64,000 nt of DNA from Pseudomonas sp. Marseille-Q3773 (GCF_916618955.1 NZ_OU745390.1:3162001-3226000), one strand, 5' to 3'. Shown: positions 27,474 to 38,608, numbered from the stretch's first letter. A program made the numbers and translations. The notes: generated by a model from the sequence alone, not told the origin.

Positions 27474-28847
27474 ATGCGCCCGAACAGCCTGCATGCCCAA
27501 TTGAAACAGCGCCTCGAAGCCGGCGAGTGGCTGCCTGGCCAGCGCATGCCGTCCATCCGCAAGCTGACCGCGGCGGCCGACTGCAGTTATCACGATGTCG
27601 TCTCCAGCTATGCCCGGCTGGTCAGCGAAGGTGTGCTGACCACCATCCCAGGCCGCGGCTACTTTGTCGCCTGCAGCAGCCGGCAGCCAGGTGCATCAGA
27701 CAGCGGCCCTGCCGAGCCCCCGGCAAGCATGGCCGGCGACCCATTGTTCACGCTGCTGCAAAGTGGCCGGCACTACACCAAGCTCGGCAGCGGCTGGCTG
27801 CCACCGGCCTGGCGGGACACCGAGCTGCTGGCCAAGGCGATACGCCGCACTGCGCGGCTGGAGCAGAGCTCGCTGGCGGAATATGGCGACATCCAGGGCT
27901 ACCTGCCCATGCGCAGACAACTGTGCACGCACCTGCAGCGCCTGACCCGTATCGAGGCCCGGCCAAGCCAGTTGCTGACCACACTGGGTGCCACGCAAGC
28001 GCTGGACCTGGTCGCGCGGTTGCTGATCAAGCCTGGCGACCACGTATTCGTCGACGAGCCCGGCAATGGCAACCTGATCAAGCTGATCCAGCTGGCCGGT
28101 GGCCATGTCCTCGGCGTGCGGCGTACCCAGGACGGGCCGGACGTGGCGGACATGAAAGCCCACCTGGGCAGGCACAAGGTCAAGGCATTCTTCTGCAACA
28201 GCAACTTCCATAACCCGACCGGCGGCAACATCAGCCCGCACATTGCCTTCAACATCCTGCGCCTGGCCACCGAGCACGACTTTCTGATCGTCGAGGATGA
28301 CGTGTATGGCGACTTCGCTCCCGGCGTACGCCAGACCCTTGCCGAACTGGATAACCTCGACCGGGTCATCTACATCGGCAGTTTCTCCAAGTGCCTGTCC
28401 GCTTCACTGCGCGTTGGCTACATCGCCTGTTCGGCTGCGCTGATAGAACCCCTGACGCGCCTGAAGCTGCTGACCTGCGTTGCCGTACCAGCGTTTTGCG
28501 AACGTTTCGTCAACACCATCTTGTCCGATGGCACCTATGCCCGGCACATGAAAGACCTGCAGCAGCGCATGATCCGCCAGCAGGCACAAACCCAGCAGCT
28601 GTTGCGGGCGCGGGGCTGGCAGTTCGACGTAACGCCGCGAGGCGGTATGTTCCTGTGGGTCCATCACCCCGCGCTGGTCGACCTGCAGCCGTTCATGCAG
28701 CGCCTGGAACAGCACAAGGTGCTCCTGATGCCGGGCTCGGCCTTCGCCGTGAGCCGGGACTACCAAGGCCATGCACGCATCAACTGCACGCATTTTTCCG
28801 ATGCTTTGGCCATGCACTTCAAGGTTTGTGCCGGCGCTGGCAAATAA
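27474..28847 (+). CDS. MocR-type regulator: GntR winged helix fused to aminotransferase fold
   Basis: A 457-residue MocR/PdxR-like protein. An N-terminal winged helix ([20 protein letters not shown], then [20 protein letters not shown] and [11 protein letters not shown]) binds DNA; the rest is a PLP-binding type I aminotransferase domain with [18 protein letters not shown] and the PLP lysine in [15 protein letters not shown]. These proteins use PLP or its adducts as effector and seldom catalyse transamination. The ATG at 27474 starts the family-like N-terminus. Divergent from the MFS gene, its likely target. Confidence 0.9.
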   Translation: MRPNSLHAQLKQRLEAGEWLPGQRMPSIRKLTAAADCSYHDVVSSYARLVSEGVLTTIPGRGYFVACSSRQPGASDSGPAEPPASMAGDPLFTLLQSGRHYTKLGSGWLPPAWRDTELLAKAIRRTARLEQSSLAEYGDIQGYLPMRRQLCTHLQRLTRIEARPSQLLTTLGATQALDLVARLLIKPGDHVFVDEPGNGNLIKLIQLAGGHVLGVRRTQDGPDVADMKAHLGRHKVKAFFCNSNFHNPTGGNISPHIAFNILRLATEHDFLIVEDDVYGDFAPGVRQTLAELDNLDRVIYIGSFSKCLSASLRVGYIACSAALIEPLTRLKLLTCVAVPAFCERFVNTILSDGTYARHMKDLQQRMIRQQAQTQQLLRARGWQFDVTPRGGMFLWVHHPALVDLQPFMQRLEQHKVLLMPGSAFAVSRDYQGHARINCTHFSDALAMHFKVCAGAGK

Positions 28848-28932
28848 ACCGCCCGGGGACCTTGCACGGCGCCTGCGCGCTTACTACCTTAGCGCCTTTC
28901 CAAACCCGCCACGCCTTGCAGGAGCCCTTGTC

Positions 28933-31374
28933 ATGGCCGCCCCCGCCTTCCCTCCCTTCCGCCCGCGGTTCGCAACCGCTGCCACGCTGCTCGGCATGCT
29001 CGGGCTGGCCGGCTGCCAGACGGGCGGTTATCAGGACAGCGTGCCACCGGCCAGCGGTGTGCAGCCGCTCAAGGGCCTGGCACAGAACGTCTCGGTACGG
29101 CGCAACGCCATGGGTGCGCCGCTGATCGAAAGCAGCAGCTTCCATGACGCCCTGTTCAGCCTGGGCTACGTACATGCCGGTGACCGCATCGAACAGATGG
29201 TCGCCATGCGCCTGCTCGCCCAAGGCCGCCTGGCCGAGCTGGCCGGCAGCGACGCGCTGGACATCGACCGGTTGATGCGCGCTGCCAACCTCAAGCAGAG
29301 CGCCGCCCAGCAGTACGCCGAAGCATCGCCACGGCTCAAGCGCTTTTTCGAGGTGTATGCACGCGGGGTCAACGCTTACCTGTTCCGTTACCGCGACCGG
29401 CTGCCGGCCAGCCTGGCCAACAGTGGTTATCGCCCGGAATACTGGAAGCCCGAGGACTCGGCGCTGATCTTCAGCCTGTACGCCTTCAGCCAGTCGGTGA
29501 ACCTGCAGGAAGAACTGAGCGCCTTGGTCCTGGCGCAGAAAGCCGGCAGCGACAAGCTGGCCTGGCTGTTGCCCGGTGCCCCGGACGAGCCATTGGCCGA
29601 AGCCGAGGTGGACAAGCTCAAGGGCCTGAACCTGGCCAGCCAGTTACCTGGCCTGCCAGCCCTGGCCGCCGCCAGCCAGAAGCTGGCCGACCTCGACCTG
29701 CTGGGCAGCCCCGGTTCGGCCAACCTGGCCCTGGCGCCGCAACGCAGCCGCAGTGGCAAGAGCCTGCTGGCCAGCGACAGCCGCGCCGCCTGGGCCCTGA
29801 GCCCGGTGCAGATCCACACTGGCAAGTACCAGGTCGCCGGGCTGTCGTTGCCCGGCCTGCCAATCGTGCTGGCCGGATACAACGGCAAGCTGGCCTGGAG
29901 CAGCAGCGCGGTCATGGCCGACAACCAGGACCTGTACCTGGAGCAACTGCGCCACCAGGGCAGCCAGGTGAGCTACCTGGCAGACGGCAAATGGCTGCCG
30001 GCCCGCGCCCGTAGCGAAACCTTCTTCGTCCGCGGCCAGCGCCCGCTGCGCGAAGTGATGTACGACACTCGCCACGGCACCCTGCTGGCGCAACCGGGCA
30101 ATGCCAGCCTGGGCCTGGCGCTGAACCTGCCGCAGTTCAAGGAAGATCGCAGCCTCGACGCGCTGTTCGACCTGACCCGCGCCCAGAGCGTGGAGCGCGC
30201 CTTCGACAGTACCCGTGAAGTGGCTGCCGCCGCCCTCAACTTCGTCTTCGCCGAGCCCGAGCACATCGGCTGGCAAGTCAGCGGCCGCTACCCCAACCGC
30301 CGCGAAGGCCAGGGCCTGCTGCCATCACCGGGCTGGGACGGGCGCTACGACTGGGACGGCTTTGCCGACCCGATGCTGCACCCTTACGACCAGGACCCGC
30401 CGGCCGGCTGGATCGGCCACGCCAACCAGCGCAGCCTGCCGCGCGGCTATGGCATGCAGCTGTCCAGCACCTGGTACTACCCCGAGCGGGCCGAACGCCT
30501 GGCGCAGCTGGCCGGCAATGGTCGCCACGACAGCCGCAGCCTGATGGCCCTGCAGAACGACCAGGTCACCCTGCTGGCCGACAAGCTCAAGCAGGTGTTC
30601 GATGCCCCGGGCATGGCCCAGCCGCTGCAGCAGGCGATCGATGCCCTGCCCGCCGCACAGCGTGACAAGGCCCGCGACGCACTGGCCCGGCTCAAGGCCT
30701 TCGATGGCCGCCTGAGCCCGGTGTCGGCCGATGCCGCCCTGTACCAACTGTTCCTCCAGGAAGTAGCGCGACAGACCTTCCTCGACGACCTCGGCCCGGA
30801 GTCCGGCCCGGCCTGGCAGGCCTTCGTCAGCAACGCGCGGTTGTCGTTCTCGGCGCAAGCCGACCACCTGCTGGGGCGCGACGACAGCCCGTTCTGGGAT
30901 GACCGCAACACCTCGCAGAAAGAAGACAAGCCGGCCATCCTGGCGCGCAGCCTGGCTGGCGCCATCGATGCCGGCACCACGCAACTGGGGGCTGACCGCC
31001 GCGCCTGGCAGTGGGGCAAGCTGCACCAGTACCGTTGGCCAGCAGCGACCTACCATGGCCTGGGTGATGCCATCAGCCGCTCGCCGCAGCCTGCCGGTGG
31101 CGATTTCACCACCCTGGCGCTGACGCCCTACGCCTGGGGCAGCGACTTCGATACCCGCCTGCCGGCCTCGGCACGGATGATCGTCGACTTCGGCCAGGCC
31201 GAGCCGTTGCAGGTGCTGACCAGCAGCGGACAGTCCGGCAACCCGGCCAGCGCGCATTACAGTGACGGGCTGGATGCCTGGTTCAAGGGGCGCTTCATGA
31301 GCCTGCCGCTGCAGCAGCAGAACTTCGGGCGGGCGTATGGCAACCAGCGCCTGACACTGGTGCCAGGCAAGTAA
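28933..31374 (+). CDS. Penicillin acylase family protein (Ntn hydrolase), lipoprotein-like
   Basis: An 813-residue exported precursor. The signal ends LGLAGC, a lipobox-like site. After an alpha-type domain, the autoproteolysis and nucleophile site of the family (usually G-S-N-x-W) appears to be G-S-A-N-L in [20 protein letters not shown], around residue 260, followed by the usual GKSLLASDS and beta-subunit motifs ([12 protein letters not shown]). Relatives include QuiP-type acyl-homoserine-lactone acylases, so quorum-signal or amide cleavage is plausible but unproved. AGGAG is 8 nt before the ATG. Monocistronic, closed by a REP-like hairpin. Confidence 0.83.
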   Translation: MAAPAFPPFRPRFATAATLLGMLGLAGCQTGGYQDSVPPASGVQPLKGLAQNVSVRRNAMGAPLIESSSFHDALFSLGYVHAGDRIEQMVAMRLLAQGRLAELAGSDALDIDRLMRAANLKQSAAQQYAEASPRLKRFFEVYARGVNAYLFRYRDRLPASLANSGYRPEYWKPEDSALIFSLYAFSQSVNLQEELSALVLAQKAGSDKLAWLLPGAPDEPLAEAEVDKLKGLNLASQLPGLPALAAASQKLADLDLLGSPGSANLALAPQRSRSGKSLLASDSRAAWALSPVQIHTGKYQVAGLSLPGLPIVLAGYNGKLAWSSSAVMADNQDLYLEQLRHQGSQVSYLADGKWLPARARSETFFVRGQRPLREVMYDTRHGTLLAQPGNASLGLALNLPQFKEDRSLDALFDLTRAQSVERAFDSTREVAAAALNFVFAEPEHIGWQVSGRYPNRREGQGLLPSPGWDGRYDWDGFADPMLHPYDQDPPAGWIGHANQRSLPRGYGMQLSSTWYYPERAERLAQLAGNGRHDSRSLMALQNDQVTLLADKLKQVFDAPGMAQPLQQAIDALPAAQRDKARDALARLKAFDGRLSPVSADAALYQLFLQEVARQTFLDDLGPESGPAWQAFVSNARLSFSAQADHLLGRDDSPFWDDRNTSQKEDKPAILARSLAGAIDAGTTQLGADRRAWQWGKLHQYRWPAATYHGLGDAISRSPQPAGGDFTTLALTPYAWGSDFDTRLPASARMIVDFGQAEPLQVLTSSGQSGNPASAHYSDGLDAWFKGRFMSLPLQQQNFGRAYGNQRLTLVPGK

Positions 31375-31386
31375 CCCTGCGATTGT

Positions 31387-31419
31387 AGGAGCGGCCCATC
31401 GCGATACAAGGCCGCTCCT
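31387..31419. repeat. REP-like hairpin
   Basis: Perfect 10-bp arms AGGAGCGGCC / GGCCGCTCCT around CATCGCGATACAA, related to the REP elements at 13372 and 21537 but lacking the GCTGCGCAGC core. It follows the acylase gene. Confidence 0.75.
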
Positions 31420-31512
31420 GGCAAAGCTGCATGGCGGCTGCCAGCCATGTCCGGTCGAACTTACTGCCCTGCCATGGCTCCTAACTGGTAACTCCAGACC
31501 AGCACCCATGCT

Positions 31513-32529
31513 ATGGACCTCGTCATCGCCCGCCCCGAAGGCCTGTACTGCCCGCCCGGTGATTTCTATATCGACCCGTGGCGGCCCGTGGACCGAGCCG
31601 TGATCACCCATGGCCACGGCGACCACGCCCGCATCGGCAATGGCCATTACCTGGCCGCCAGCCCTGGCGCCGGCATCCTGCGCAGCCGCCTGGGCCAGGG
31701 CATCAACTTGCAGACCCTGCCTTACGGCGAACGCCTGCTGCACCATGGCGTGACCTTGAGCCTGCACCCGGCCGGGCACGTGCTGGGCTCGGCGCAAGTA
31801 CGCCTGGAATACCAGGGCGAGGTCTGGGTTGCCTCGGGTGACTACAAGGTAGAACCCGATGCCACCTGCGCACCGTTCGAACCGGTGCCCTGCCACACTT
31901 TCATCACCGAATCGACCTTCGGCCTGCCCATCTACCGCTGGCCCAGCCAAAGCGAGATCTTCGCCGCCATCAACGCCTGGTGGCGGGCCAACTGCGCACA
32001 GGGCAAAGCCAGCGTGCTGTTCTGCTACGCCTTCGGCAAGGCGCAAAGGATCCTCCACGGGCTGGACGCCAGCATTGGCCCGATCCTCGTACATGGTGCC
32101 GTAGAGCCGCTGAACCGGGTTTATCGGGAAGCTGGCGTCTACTTGCCAGAGACCCGCTACGCCGGTGATATCCCGCGCAACGACCCGCTGCTGCGCCAGG
32201 CGTTGGTCCTGGCCCCACCATCGGCCGGTGGCAGCAGCTGGATGCGCCGTTTCGGCGACTACAGCGATGCCTTCGCCAGTGGCTGGATGCTGTTGCGCGG
32301 CACCCGCCGACGGCGCGGAGTGGACCGTGGCTTCGTGCTCTCGGACCATGCCGATTGGCCGGGGTTGCTCTGGGCCATCGGCCAGACCAGCGCGGAACGA
32401 GTGATGGTCACCCACGGGTCAGTCAACGTACTGGTGCGCTATCTGAACGAACAAGGCCTCGATGCCCGGGCCTTCGCGACCGAATACGGCGAGGAGGACG
32501 ACGCTGTCGCCACGGAGACAGACGCATGA
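31513..32529 (+). CDS. Ligase-associated DNA damage response exonuclease
   Basis: A 338-residue metallo-beta-lactamase-fold nuclease (beta-CASP/Ysh1-like; the family named for its link to the PP_1105-type ligase). The metal motif is THGHGDHARIG, with further ligands in HPAGHVLGS, SGDYKVEP and LSDHADWPG; ESTFGLPIYRWP follows. It overlaps the ligase start by 4 bp (ATGA), so the two are coupled. Believed to trim DNA ends before ligation in a repair route that also uses the helicase and phosphoesterase downstream. Confidence 0.92.
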   Translation: MDLVIARPEGLYCPPGDFYIDPWRPVDRAVITHGHGDHARIGNGHYLAASPGAGILRSRLGQGINLQTLPYGERLLHHGVTLSLHPAGHVLGSAQVRLEYQGEVWVASGDYKVEPDATCAPFEPVPCHTFITESTFGLPIYRWPSQSEIFAAINAWWRANCAQGKASVLFCYAFGKAQRILHGLDASIGPILVHGAVEPLNRVYREAGVYLPETRYAGDIPRNDPLLRQALVLAPPSAGGSSWMRRFGDYSDAFASGWMLLRGTRRRRGVDRGFVLSDHADWPGLLWAIGQTSAERVMVTHGSVNVLVRYLNEQGLDARAFATEYGEEDDAVATETDA

Positions 32530-34184
32530 AAGCGTTCGCCGACCTGTACCTGAGGCTGGATGCGACCACCTCCAGCGCCGCCAAGCTGCAAGCCTTGCGT
32601 GACTACTTCAGCGCCGCCCCGGCTGCAGATGCCGCCTGGGCCGTGTACTTTCTGGCCGGTGGTCGCCCGCGCCAGCTGGTGCCTACCCGCGTGTTGCGCG
32701 AGCTGGCCTGTACGTTGGCTGGGCTGCCGGACTGGCTGTTCGAGGAAAGCTACCAGGCCGTTGGCGACCTGGCCGAAACCATTTCCCTGCTGGTGCCGGA
32801 AAGCCATCAGGTGGGCGACGATGGCCTGGCCCATTGGGTCGAACAGCATTTGCTGTCATTGCGCGGCCTGCCCGTCGAACAGCTCCAGCAACGCCTGCCG
32901 CCGCTGTGGGCACAGCTGGACCGCCCCAGCCTGATGCTGTGCCTGAAGCTCATCACGGGGAGCTTTCGCGTAGGCGTCTCGAAGCTGCTGGTCACACGCG
33001 CCCTGGCGCAACTGGCCGGGCTGGATGCCAAACGCGTGGCCCAGCGTCTGGTCGGCTACACCGACATCAGTCACCGCCCCACTGCCGCCCGCTACCAACA
33101 ATTGGTCGCCCCGGCATCAGACGATGAACATGACCAGCGTGGTGGCCAGCCCTACCCGTTCTTTCTGGCCCACCCGCTGCAAGTGCCGAGCGAACAGTTC
33201 GATGCGCTGCTCGGCCCACCGAGCGAATGGCAGATCGAATGGAAGTGGGACGGCATTCGCGCCCAGGTGGTCAAGCGCGAAGGCCAGCTGTGGGTCTGGT
33301 CGCGTGGCGAGGAACTGGTCACCGAGCGCTTCCCCGAGCTGCACAGCCTGGCGCAGACATTACCCGACGGGGTCGTGCTCGATGGCGAGATCCTGGTGTG
33401 GAAACCGGGCAGTTCGGCGGATGAACTGGCGGTACAGCCCTTTGCCCTGTTGCAACAGCGCCTGGGCCGCAAGACCCTGGGCAAGAAACTGCTGAGCGAT
33501 GCGCCGGTAGTACTACAGGCCTACGACCTGCTGGAATGGCAAGGCGAAGACTGGCGCAGCCGGCCGCAGCACGCGCGCCGCCGCCAGTTGGAGCAGGTGC
33601 TTGAGGAGCACCCATTGGCACCCGTGGTACTCTCGCCCCTGCTCGAGGGCACGGACTGGGCCGACCTTGCCCGCCAGCGCGAACAGTCACGCAGCCTGGG
33701 GGTGGAAGGCTTGATGCTGAAGCAGCGCGAGGCCTTGTATGGCGTAGGGCGGACCAAGGACATGGGTACCTGGTGGAAGTGGAAGATCGACCCGTTCAGC
33801 GTCGATGCCGTGCTGATCTATGCCCAGCGCGGCCATGGCCGGCGAGCCAGCCTGTACAGCGACTACACCTTCGCCGTATGGGACGCGCCGGCCGGCACCC
33901 CCGGGCGGGCGCTGGTCCCTTTTGCCAAGGCCTACTCAGGGCTCAGTGACGAAGAGATGCGCAAGGTCGATGCCATCATCCGCAAGACCACGGTCGAAAC
34001 CTTCGGCCCGGTGCGCAGCGTGACGCCGACGCTGGTATTCGAGCTGGGCTTCGAGGGCATCGCCCTGTCCCGCAGGCACAAGAGTGGCATCGCCGTGCGC
34101 TTTCCGCGGATGTTGCGCTGGCGGCTGGACAAGCCGGTTGAAGAGGCGGATGACCTGGCAACCTTGCAGGCACTGCTGGCTTGA
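32526..34184 (+). CDS. ATP-dependent DNA ligase (PP_1105 family)
   Basis: A 552-residue ATP-dependent ligase, separate from the NAD-dependent replicative LigA. N-terminal alpha-helical DNA-binding domain (about 200 residues), then the nucleotidyltransferase domain with the adenylated lysine in EWKWDGIRAQ (near residue 240), motif III LDGEILVWKPG, motif IV GVEGLMLKQREALY and motif V TWWKWKIDP, ending in an OB domain. All catalytic motifs are intact. The longer open frame upstream is ignored because the ATG overlapping the exonuclease stop gives the family start. Confidence 0.94.
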   Translation: MKAFADLYLRLDATTSSAAKLQALRDYFSAAPAADAAWAVYFLAGGRPRQLVPTRVLRELACTLAGLPDWLFEESYQAVGDLAETISLLVPESHQVGDDGLAHWVEQHLLSLRGLPVEQLQQRLPPLWAQLDRPSLMLCLKLITGSFRVGVSKLLVTRALAQLAGLDAKRVAQRLVGYTDISHRPTAARYQQLVAPASDDEHDQRGGQPYPFFLAHPLQVPSEQFDALLGPPSEWQIEWKWDGIRAQVVKREGQLWVWSRGEELVTERFPELHSLAQTLPDGVVLDGEILVWKPGSSADELAVQPFALLQQRLGRKTLGKKLLSDAPVVLQAYDLLEWQGEDWRSRPQHARRRQLEQVLEEHPLAPVVLSPLLEGTDWADLARQREQSRSLGVEGLMLKQREALYGVGRTKDMGTWWKWKIDPFSVDAVLIYAQRGHGRRASLYSDYTFAVWDAPAGTPGRALVPFAKAYSGLSDEEMRKVDAIIRKTTVETFGPVRSVTPTLVFELGFEGIALSRRHKSGIAVRFPRMLRWRLDKPVEEADDLATLQALLA

Positions 34185-34317
34185 GACAATTCGGACCGCG
34201 AAGAAGCCCACGCGCTCGTCCAACAGGTAGCGGATGAGGCGCAGTCACGGAATCTATGCTTCTATCTGTGTGCCGACCCGTGTCGCAGACCGTTTTCGCC
34301 ACGCAATCAGGACGACC

Positions 34318-35433
34318 ATGCACCATTCAACCCACGACCTGCTCTCCCCCGTTCCGGGTATTACCCGCCAGTTGCATAGCTTCCACTACGGACCCCGTGG
34401 TGGCGGCAAGGTGTATATCCAGGCCTCGCTGCACGCCGACGAACTGCCCGGCATGCTGGTGGCCTGGCACCTCAAGCGCCGCCTGGCCGAACTGGAACAG
34501 CAAGGCCGGCTGCAACAGGAAATCATTCTGGTACCGGTGGCCAACCCGGTCGGCCTGGAACAGGTGTTGCTGGACGCACCGCTGGGGCGTTTCGAACTGC
34601 AAAGCGGTGAGAATTTCAACCGCAACTTCGTCGACCTGTCGGACAGCATCGGCGACCAGATCGAAGAACACCTGACTCAAGACCCGGCCCATAACCTCGC
34701 CCTGATCCGTGAGTACCTGCGCCGCGGGCTGGACGCGCACCCGGCGCGCACACCTCTGCAGGCCCAGCGCCTGATCCTGCAACGCCTGGCCTGTGATGCC
34801 GACATGGTGCTGGACCTGCATTGCGACTTCGAAGCCGTGGAGCATCTGTACACCACGCCAGACGCCTGGCCGCAGATCGAACCGCTGGCGCGCTACCTGG
34901 GCGCGCAGGCCAGCCTGCTGGCCACCGACTCGGGCGGGCAGTCGTTCGATGAATGCTTCAGCCTGGTCTGGTGGCAGTTGCAACAGCGCTTCGGCAAGCG
35001 CTTCCCGATCCCGCTGGGCTGCTGCTCGGTGACGGTCGAGTTGCGTGGCCAGGCCGATGTCAGCCATGAGCTGGCGAGCAAGGATTGCCAGGCGCTTCTC
35101 GACTTCCTGACCCACACGGGGGGCATCGAAGGTGCCACCACTGCCCTGCCCGCATTGCGCAACCCGGCTACCCCCCTGGCTGCGGTCGAACCCGTGGTGG
35201 CGCCATTGGGCGGGCTGCTGGTGTACCACGCAAAGCCTGGGCAAACTCTCGAAGCTGGCCAACTGATAGCCGAAGTCATCGACCCGCTCAGCGACCGGGT
35301 GACCGCCGTGCGCAACCAGCAGCCGGGCCTGCTGTATGCGCGCAGCGTGCGGCGCATGGCTACCGCCGGCATGGTCATCGCCCACGTGGCCGGCGAGCAG
35401 GTGTGCCGCAGCGGCTACCTGCTGGCTAACTGA
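34318..35433 (+). CDS. Succinylglutamate desuccinylase/aspartoacylase family protein
   Basis: A 371-residue M14-like zinc amidohydrolase. Zinc ligands are visible in ASLHADELPGMLVAWHL (HxxE) and VLDLHCDFEAVEHLY; the catalytic region (VTVELRGQADVS) is near residue 240, and a C-terminal barrel-like domain (GLLVYHAKPGQTLEAGQLIA) follows. Substrate is unknown: an N-acyl amino acid or peptide is likely. It sits inside the DNA-ligase-associated repair cluster, in the same direction, 134 bp after the ligase and 66 bp before the helicase. AGGA precedes the ATG by 5-6 nt. Confidence 0.87.
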   Translation: MHHSTHDLLSPVPGITRQLHSFHYGPRGGGKVYIQASLHADELPGMLVAWHLKRRLAELEQQGRLQQEIILVPVANPVGLEQVLLDAPLGRFELQSGENFNRNFVDLSDSIGDQIEEHLTQDPAHNLALIREYLRRGLDAHPARTPLQAQRLILQRLACDADMVLDLHCDFEAVEHLYTTPDAWPQIEPLARYLGAQASLLATDSGGQSFDECFSLVWWQLQQRFGKRFPIPLGCCSVTVELRGQADVSHELASKDCQALLDFLTHTGGIEGATTALPALRNPATPLAAVEPVVAPLGGLLVYHAKPGQTLEAGQLIAEVIDPLSDRVTAVRNQQPGLLYARSVRRMATAGMVIAHVAGEQVCRSGYLLAN

Positions 35434-35499
35434 CCAGGTAAAACCATTGCAGCTGGCGGGTTGTCTGTAGAGACACAGCCCGCCAAGGACCGATGCCCC

Positions 35500-37953
35500 A
35501 TGCCCGCCGCCACCGACCTCGCCAATGCCTGGTTCGCCCAGCGTGGCTGGAAGCCGTTCGCTTTCCAGCGCCGTGTCTGGGCTGCCGTGGCACGCGGCGA
35601 ATCCGGCCTGCTGCATGCCAGTACCGGCGCCGGCAAGACCTACGCGGTATGGCTCGCCGCGCTGCGCGCCTTCAAAGCCGAAGCCCAGGGACGACAGGCC
35701 GCGCCGTTGCAAGTGCTGTGGGTCACGCCGATGCGCGCCTTGGCTGCCGATACCGCCCGCGCCCTACAGGCGCCGCTGGACGAGCTCGGCTTGCCGTGGA
35801 GCGTGGGCGTGCGCAGCGGCGATACCGGCAGTGCCGAACGTGCCCGCCAGGCGCGGCGCCTGCCCAGCGTGCTGGTCACGACCCCCGAAAGCCTGACCCT
35901 GTTGCTGACCCGCGCACAGGCCCGCGACGACTTCGCCACATTGCGCCTGGTAGTGGTGGACGAATGGCACGAACTGCTGGGCAACAAGCGCGGGGTACAA
36001 CTGCAACTGGCCCTGGCCCGCCTGCGCCGCTGGCGCCCGGGCCTACCCACCTGGGGCCTGTCCGCCACCCTCGGCAACCTGCAGCATGCGCTGGAGGTAT
36101 TGCTGCCTCAGGGTGGTTTGCTGGTACAAGGCCGGCAAGACAAACCGCTGCTGGTCGATACCCTGCTACCTACGGCCATCGAGCGCTTTCCGTGGGCCGG
36201 GCACATGGGCTTGAAAATGCTCGACCAGGTCAGCCGGGAGATCGATGCCAGCAGCAGTTGCCTGGTGTTCACCAACACCCGGGCCCAGGCCGAACTCTGG
36301 TACCAGGCCCTGCTCGAAGCGCGCCCCGACTGGGCCGGGCTGATCGCCCTGCACCATGCCTCACTGGCCCGTGAGACGCGTGACTGGGTCGAGCGCAGCC
36401 TCAAGCAGGGCAGCCTGAAAGCGGTAGTCTGCACCTCCAGCCTGGACCTGGGCGTAGACTTCCTGCCAGTCGAGCGCGTACTGCAGATCGGTTCGGCCAA
36501 GGGCATTGCCCGCCTGATGCAGCGGGCCGGGCGCTCCGGCCATGCACCGGGGCGGCGCTCGCGGGTTACCCTGGTGCCCACCCACAGCCTGGAACTGGTG
36601 GAGGCAGCCGCCGCCAGGCAGGCCCTGGCCGCCGGGCACATCGAGGCCCGCCATTCGCCACGCCTGTGCATGGACGTGCTGGTGCAGCACCTGGTCAGCA
36701 TGGCCCTGGGCAGTGGCTTTGACGCCGAACTGCTGCTCGAAGAGGTACGCAGCACCTGGGCATTCCGGGCGTTGCGCGACAGCCAGTGGCAATGGGCGCT
36801 GGACTTCGTCTGCCATGGGGGCAGCTCGCTCAGCGCCTACCCCGACTACCAGCGCGTCGAACGCCAGGCCGACGGCGTCTATCGGGTTGCCAGCGAACGC
36901 CTGGCACGCCGTCACCGCATGAGCATCGGCACCATCGTCAGCGATGCCAGCCTGCAGCTCAAGTATTGGAGCAAGGGCGGCGGGGGCAAAGCGCTGGGCA
37001 GCGTCGAAGAAGCGTTCATCGCCCGTTTGCGGCCTGGCGATACCTTGGTTTTCGCCGGGCGTGTGCTGGAACTGGTGCGTGTGGAGAACATGACCGCCTA
37101 CGTGCGCCGCAGCAGCGCACGCAAGGCCGCGGTTGCCCGCTGGAATGGCGGCCGCATGCCGCTTTCCAGCGAACTGGCCGACGCTCTGGTCGAGCAGCTC
37201 GATGCAGCAGCGCACGGCCGCTTCGAGGGCCCGGAAATGCGTACAGCACGCCCGCTGCTGGCCTTGCAGGCACAATGGTCGGCGCTGCCTGCCATCGACA
37301 CGCTGCTGGCCGAAACCTTCAGGTCCCGTCAAGGCTGGCATCTGTTCCTGTATCCGTTTGCCGGGCGCATGGCCAACCTTGGCCTGGCCAACCTGATTGC
37401 CTGGCGGGTGAGCCGCGTACAGCCGCTGTCGGTTTCGATCGCCGTCAACGACTATGGGTTCGAACTGCTCAGCCCCGGCCAGGTGGATTGGGCGACCCAT
37501 CTGCCGCAGGCACTGGCTACCGAGCACCTGCTGGACGATGTGCTGGCCAGCCTCAACGCGGGAGAAATGGCATTGCGGCGTTTTCGCGAGATCGCCCAGA
37601 TTGCCGGGCTGGTGTTTGGCGGCTACCCGGCGGCTCAGAAAAGCCTGCGACAGATTCAGGCCTCCAGTGGCCTGTTTTACGAGGTCTTCCGCAAGCATGA
37701 CGCTGGCAACTTGCTGCTGGGCCAGGCGCGGGACGAAGTGTTGAACGAGGAACTGGAGATCGAGCGCCTGCATCGGCAACTGCTGAAAATGGGGCGGTTG
37801 CGGCTCGACCTGCAGTTGCTGAAGCGGCCGGGGCCATTGGCGTTTGCCTTGCTGGTTGAGGGTATGCGCGAAACCCTGAGCACGGAAAAACTGGCGGACC
37901 GCATTGCACGGATGGTCGCCGAGCTGGAACGTGCAGCGGGTGCTGCTGAATGA
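35500..37953 (+). CDS. Ligase-associated DEXH-box helicase (Lhr-like)
   Basis: An 817-residue superfamily 2 helicase. Walker A is [16 protein letters not shown] near residue 40, the DExH box is [11 protein letters not shown], motif III is GLSATLG, and motif [16 protein letters not shown]. An Lhr-like C-terminal half (about residues 400-810) follows. AAGGA 10 nt before the ATG at 35500 supports the start. Overlaps pdeM by 4 bp (ATGA). Acts, by family knowledge, with the exonuclease, ligase and PdeM phosphoesterase in DNA damage response. Confidence 0.93.
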   Translation: MPAATDLANAWFAQRGWKPFAFQRRVWAAVARGESGLLHASTGAGKTYAVWLAALRAFKAEAQGRQAAPLQVLWVTPMRALAADTARALQAPLDELGLPWSVGVRSGDTGSAERARQARRLPSVLVTTPESLTLLLTRAQARDDFATLRLVVVDEWHELLGNKRGVQLQLALARLRRWRPGLPTWGLSATLGNLQHALEVLLPQGGLLVQGRQDKPLLVDTLLPTAIERFPWAGHMGLKMLDQVSREIDASSSCLVFTNTRAQAELWYQALLEARPDWAGLIALHHASLARETRDWVERSLKQGSLKAVVCTSSLDLGVDFLPVERVLQIGSAKGIARLMQRAGRSGHAPGRRSRVTLVPTHSLELVEAAAARQALAAGHIEARHSPRLCMDVLVQHLVSMALGSGFDAELLLEEVRSTWAFRALRDSQWQWALDFVCHGGSSLSAYPDYQRVERQADGVYRVASERLARRHRMSIGTIVSDASLQLKYWSKGGGGKALGSVEEAFIARLRPGDTLVFAGRVLELVRVENMTAYVRRSSARKAAVARWNGGRMPLSSELADALVEQLDAAAHGRFEGPEMRTARPLLALQAQWSALPAIDTLLAETFRSRQGWHLFLYPFAGRMANLGLANLIAWRVSRVQPLSVSIAVNDYGFELLSPGQVDWATHLPQALATEHLLDDVLASLNAGEMALRRFREIAQIAGLVFGGYPAAQKSLRQIQASSGLFYEVFRKHDAGNLLLGQARDEVLNEELEIERLHRQLLKMGRLRLDLQLLKRPGPLAFALLVEGMRETLSTEKLADRIARMVAELERAAGAAE

Positions 37954-38602
37954 CCGGCCTGCTGCCCATCGAGCACTGTGGCCAGCAGCTCTGGCTGCTT
38001 CCCGACAAGGCCATCTACTGGCCGGCACGCCGCGCCCTGCTGGTGGCGGATGTGCACATCGGCAAGGCGGCAAGCTATCGTGCCCTGCACCAACCGGTTC
38101 CGCGTGGCACCACCGCAGCGACGCTTGCCCGCCTGGATGCATTGCTGGCCGCGCATGCATGCGAGCAACTGATCATCCTGGGCGACTTCCTGCATGCGCG
38201 CGCAGCACGAGCGCCAGCAATGCTGGCCAGGCTGCAGACGTGGCGCGAACAACACAGGACGCTGAAGATCGTGCTGATACGCGGCAACCATGACCACAAC
38301 GCCGGCGATCCACCTGCTTCGCTCGGCATCGAAGTGATGGACGAACCCTGGCTGCTGGAACCCTTCGCGCTACAGCACGAACCGCGACCCCACCGACCCA
38401 CCCGGTACTGGCAGGCCATGTGCACCCGGTCTTCGTCCTGCGCGGCAAGGCGCGCCAGCGCCTGCGCCTGCCGTGCTTCCTGGTCGATGGCCAGGTGAGC
38501 CTGCTGCCAGCGTTCGGTGAATTCACCGGGGGCTGGGAAATCGCCCCCCCTGCCACCAGCCGCGTGTACCTGGCCGGCGCAGGGCGCGTCTGGGCGCTTT
38601 AG
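37950..38602 (+). pseudogene. pdeM: Ligase-associated endonuclease/phosphoesterase PdeM, frameshifted
   Basis: A calcineurin-fold metallophosphoesterase gene broken by a single-base loss. Frame 1 carries the first three metal motifs (ADVHIGK with Asp34 and His36, ILGDFLHAR, IRGNHDHN) to His148, then reads out of frame (RPTRYWQAM) to a stop at 38498. From about 38396 the +2 frame carries the rest (THPVLAGHVHPVFVLRGKAR to AGRVWAL, stop 38602), including the GHxHP metal ligands. One extra C near 38394 would restore a 217-residue protein. The product as read would be truncated and metal-site deficient. A sequencing error cannot be excluded. Confidence 0.85.
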
Positions 38603-38608
38603 CGACGT

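Noticed and set aside
30325..32415. Minus-strand frame of about 700 codons over the acylase and exonuclease genes
   Set aside because: Crosses two real genes and a REP element; no recognisable family.
37950..38498. Calling the first pdeM frame an intact short phosphoesterase
   Set aside because: The tail after His148 is out-of-frame sequence and lacks the GHxHP metal motif, which is found in the +2 frame.
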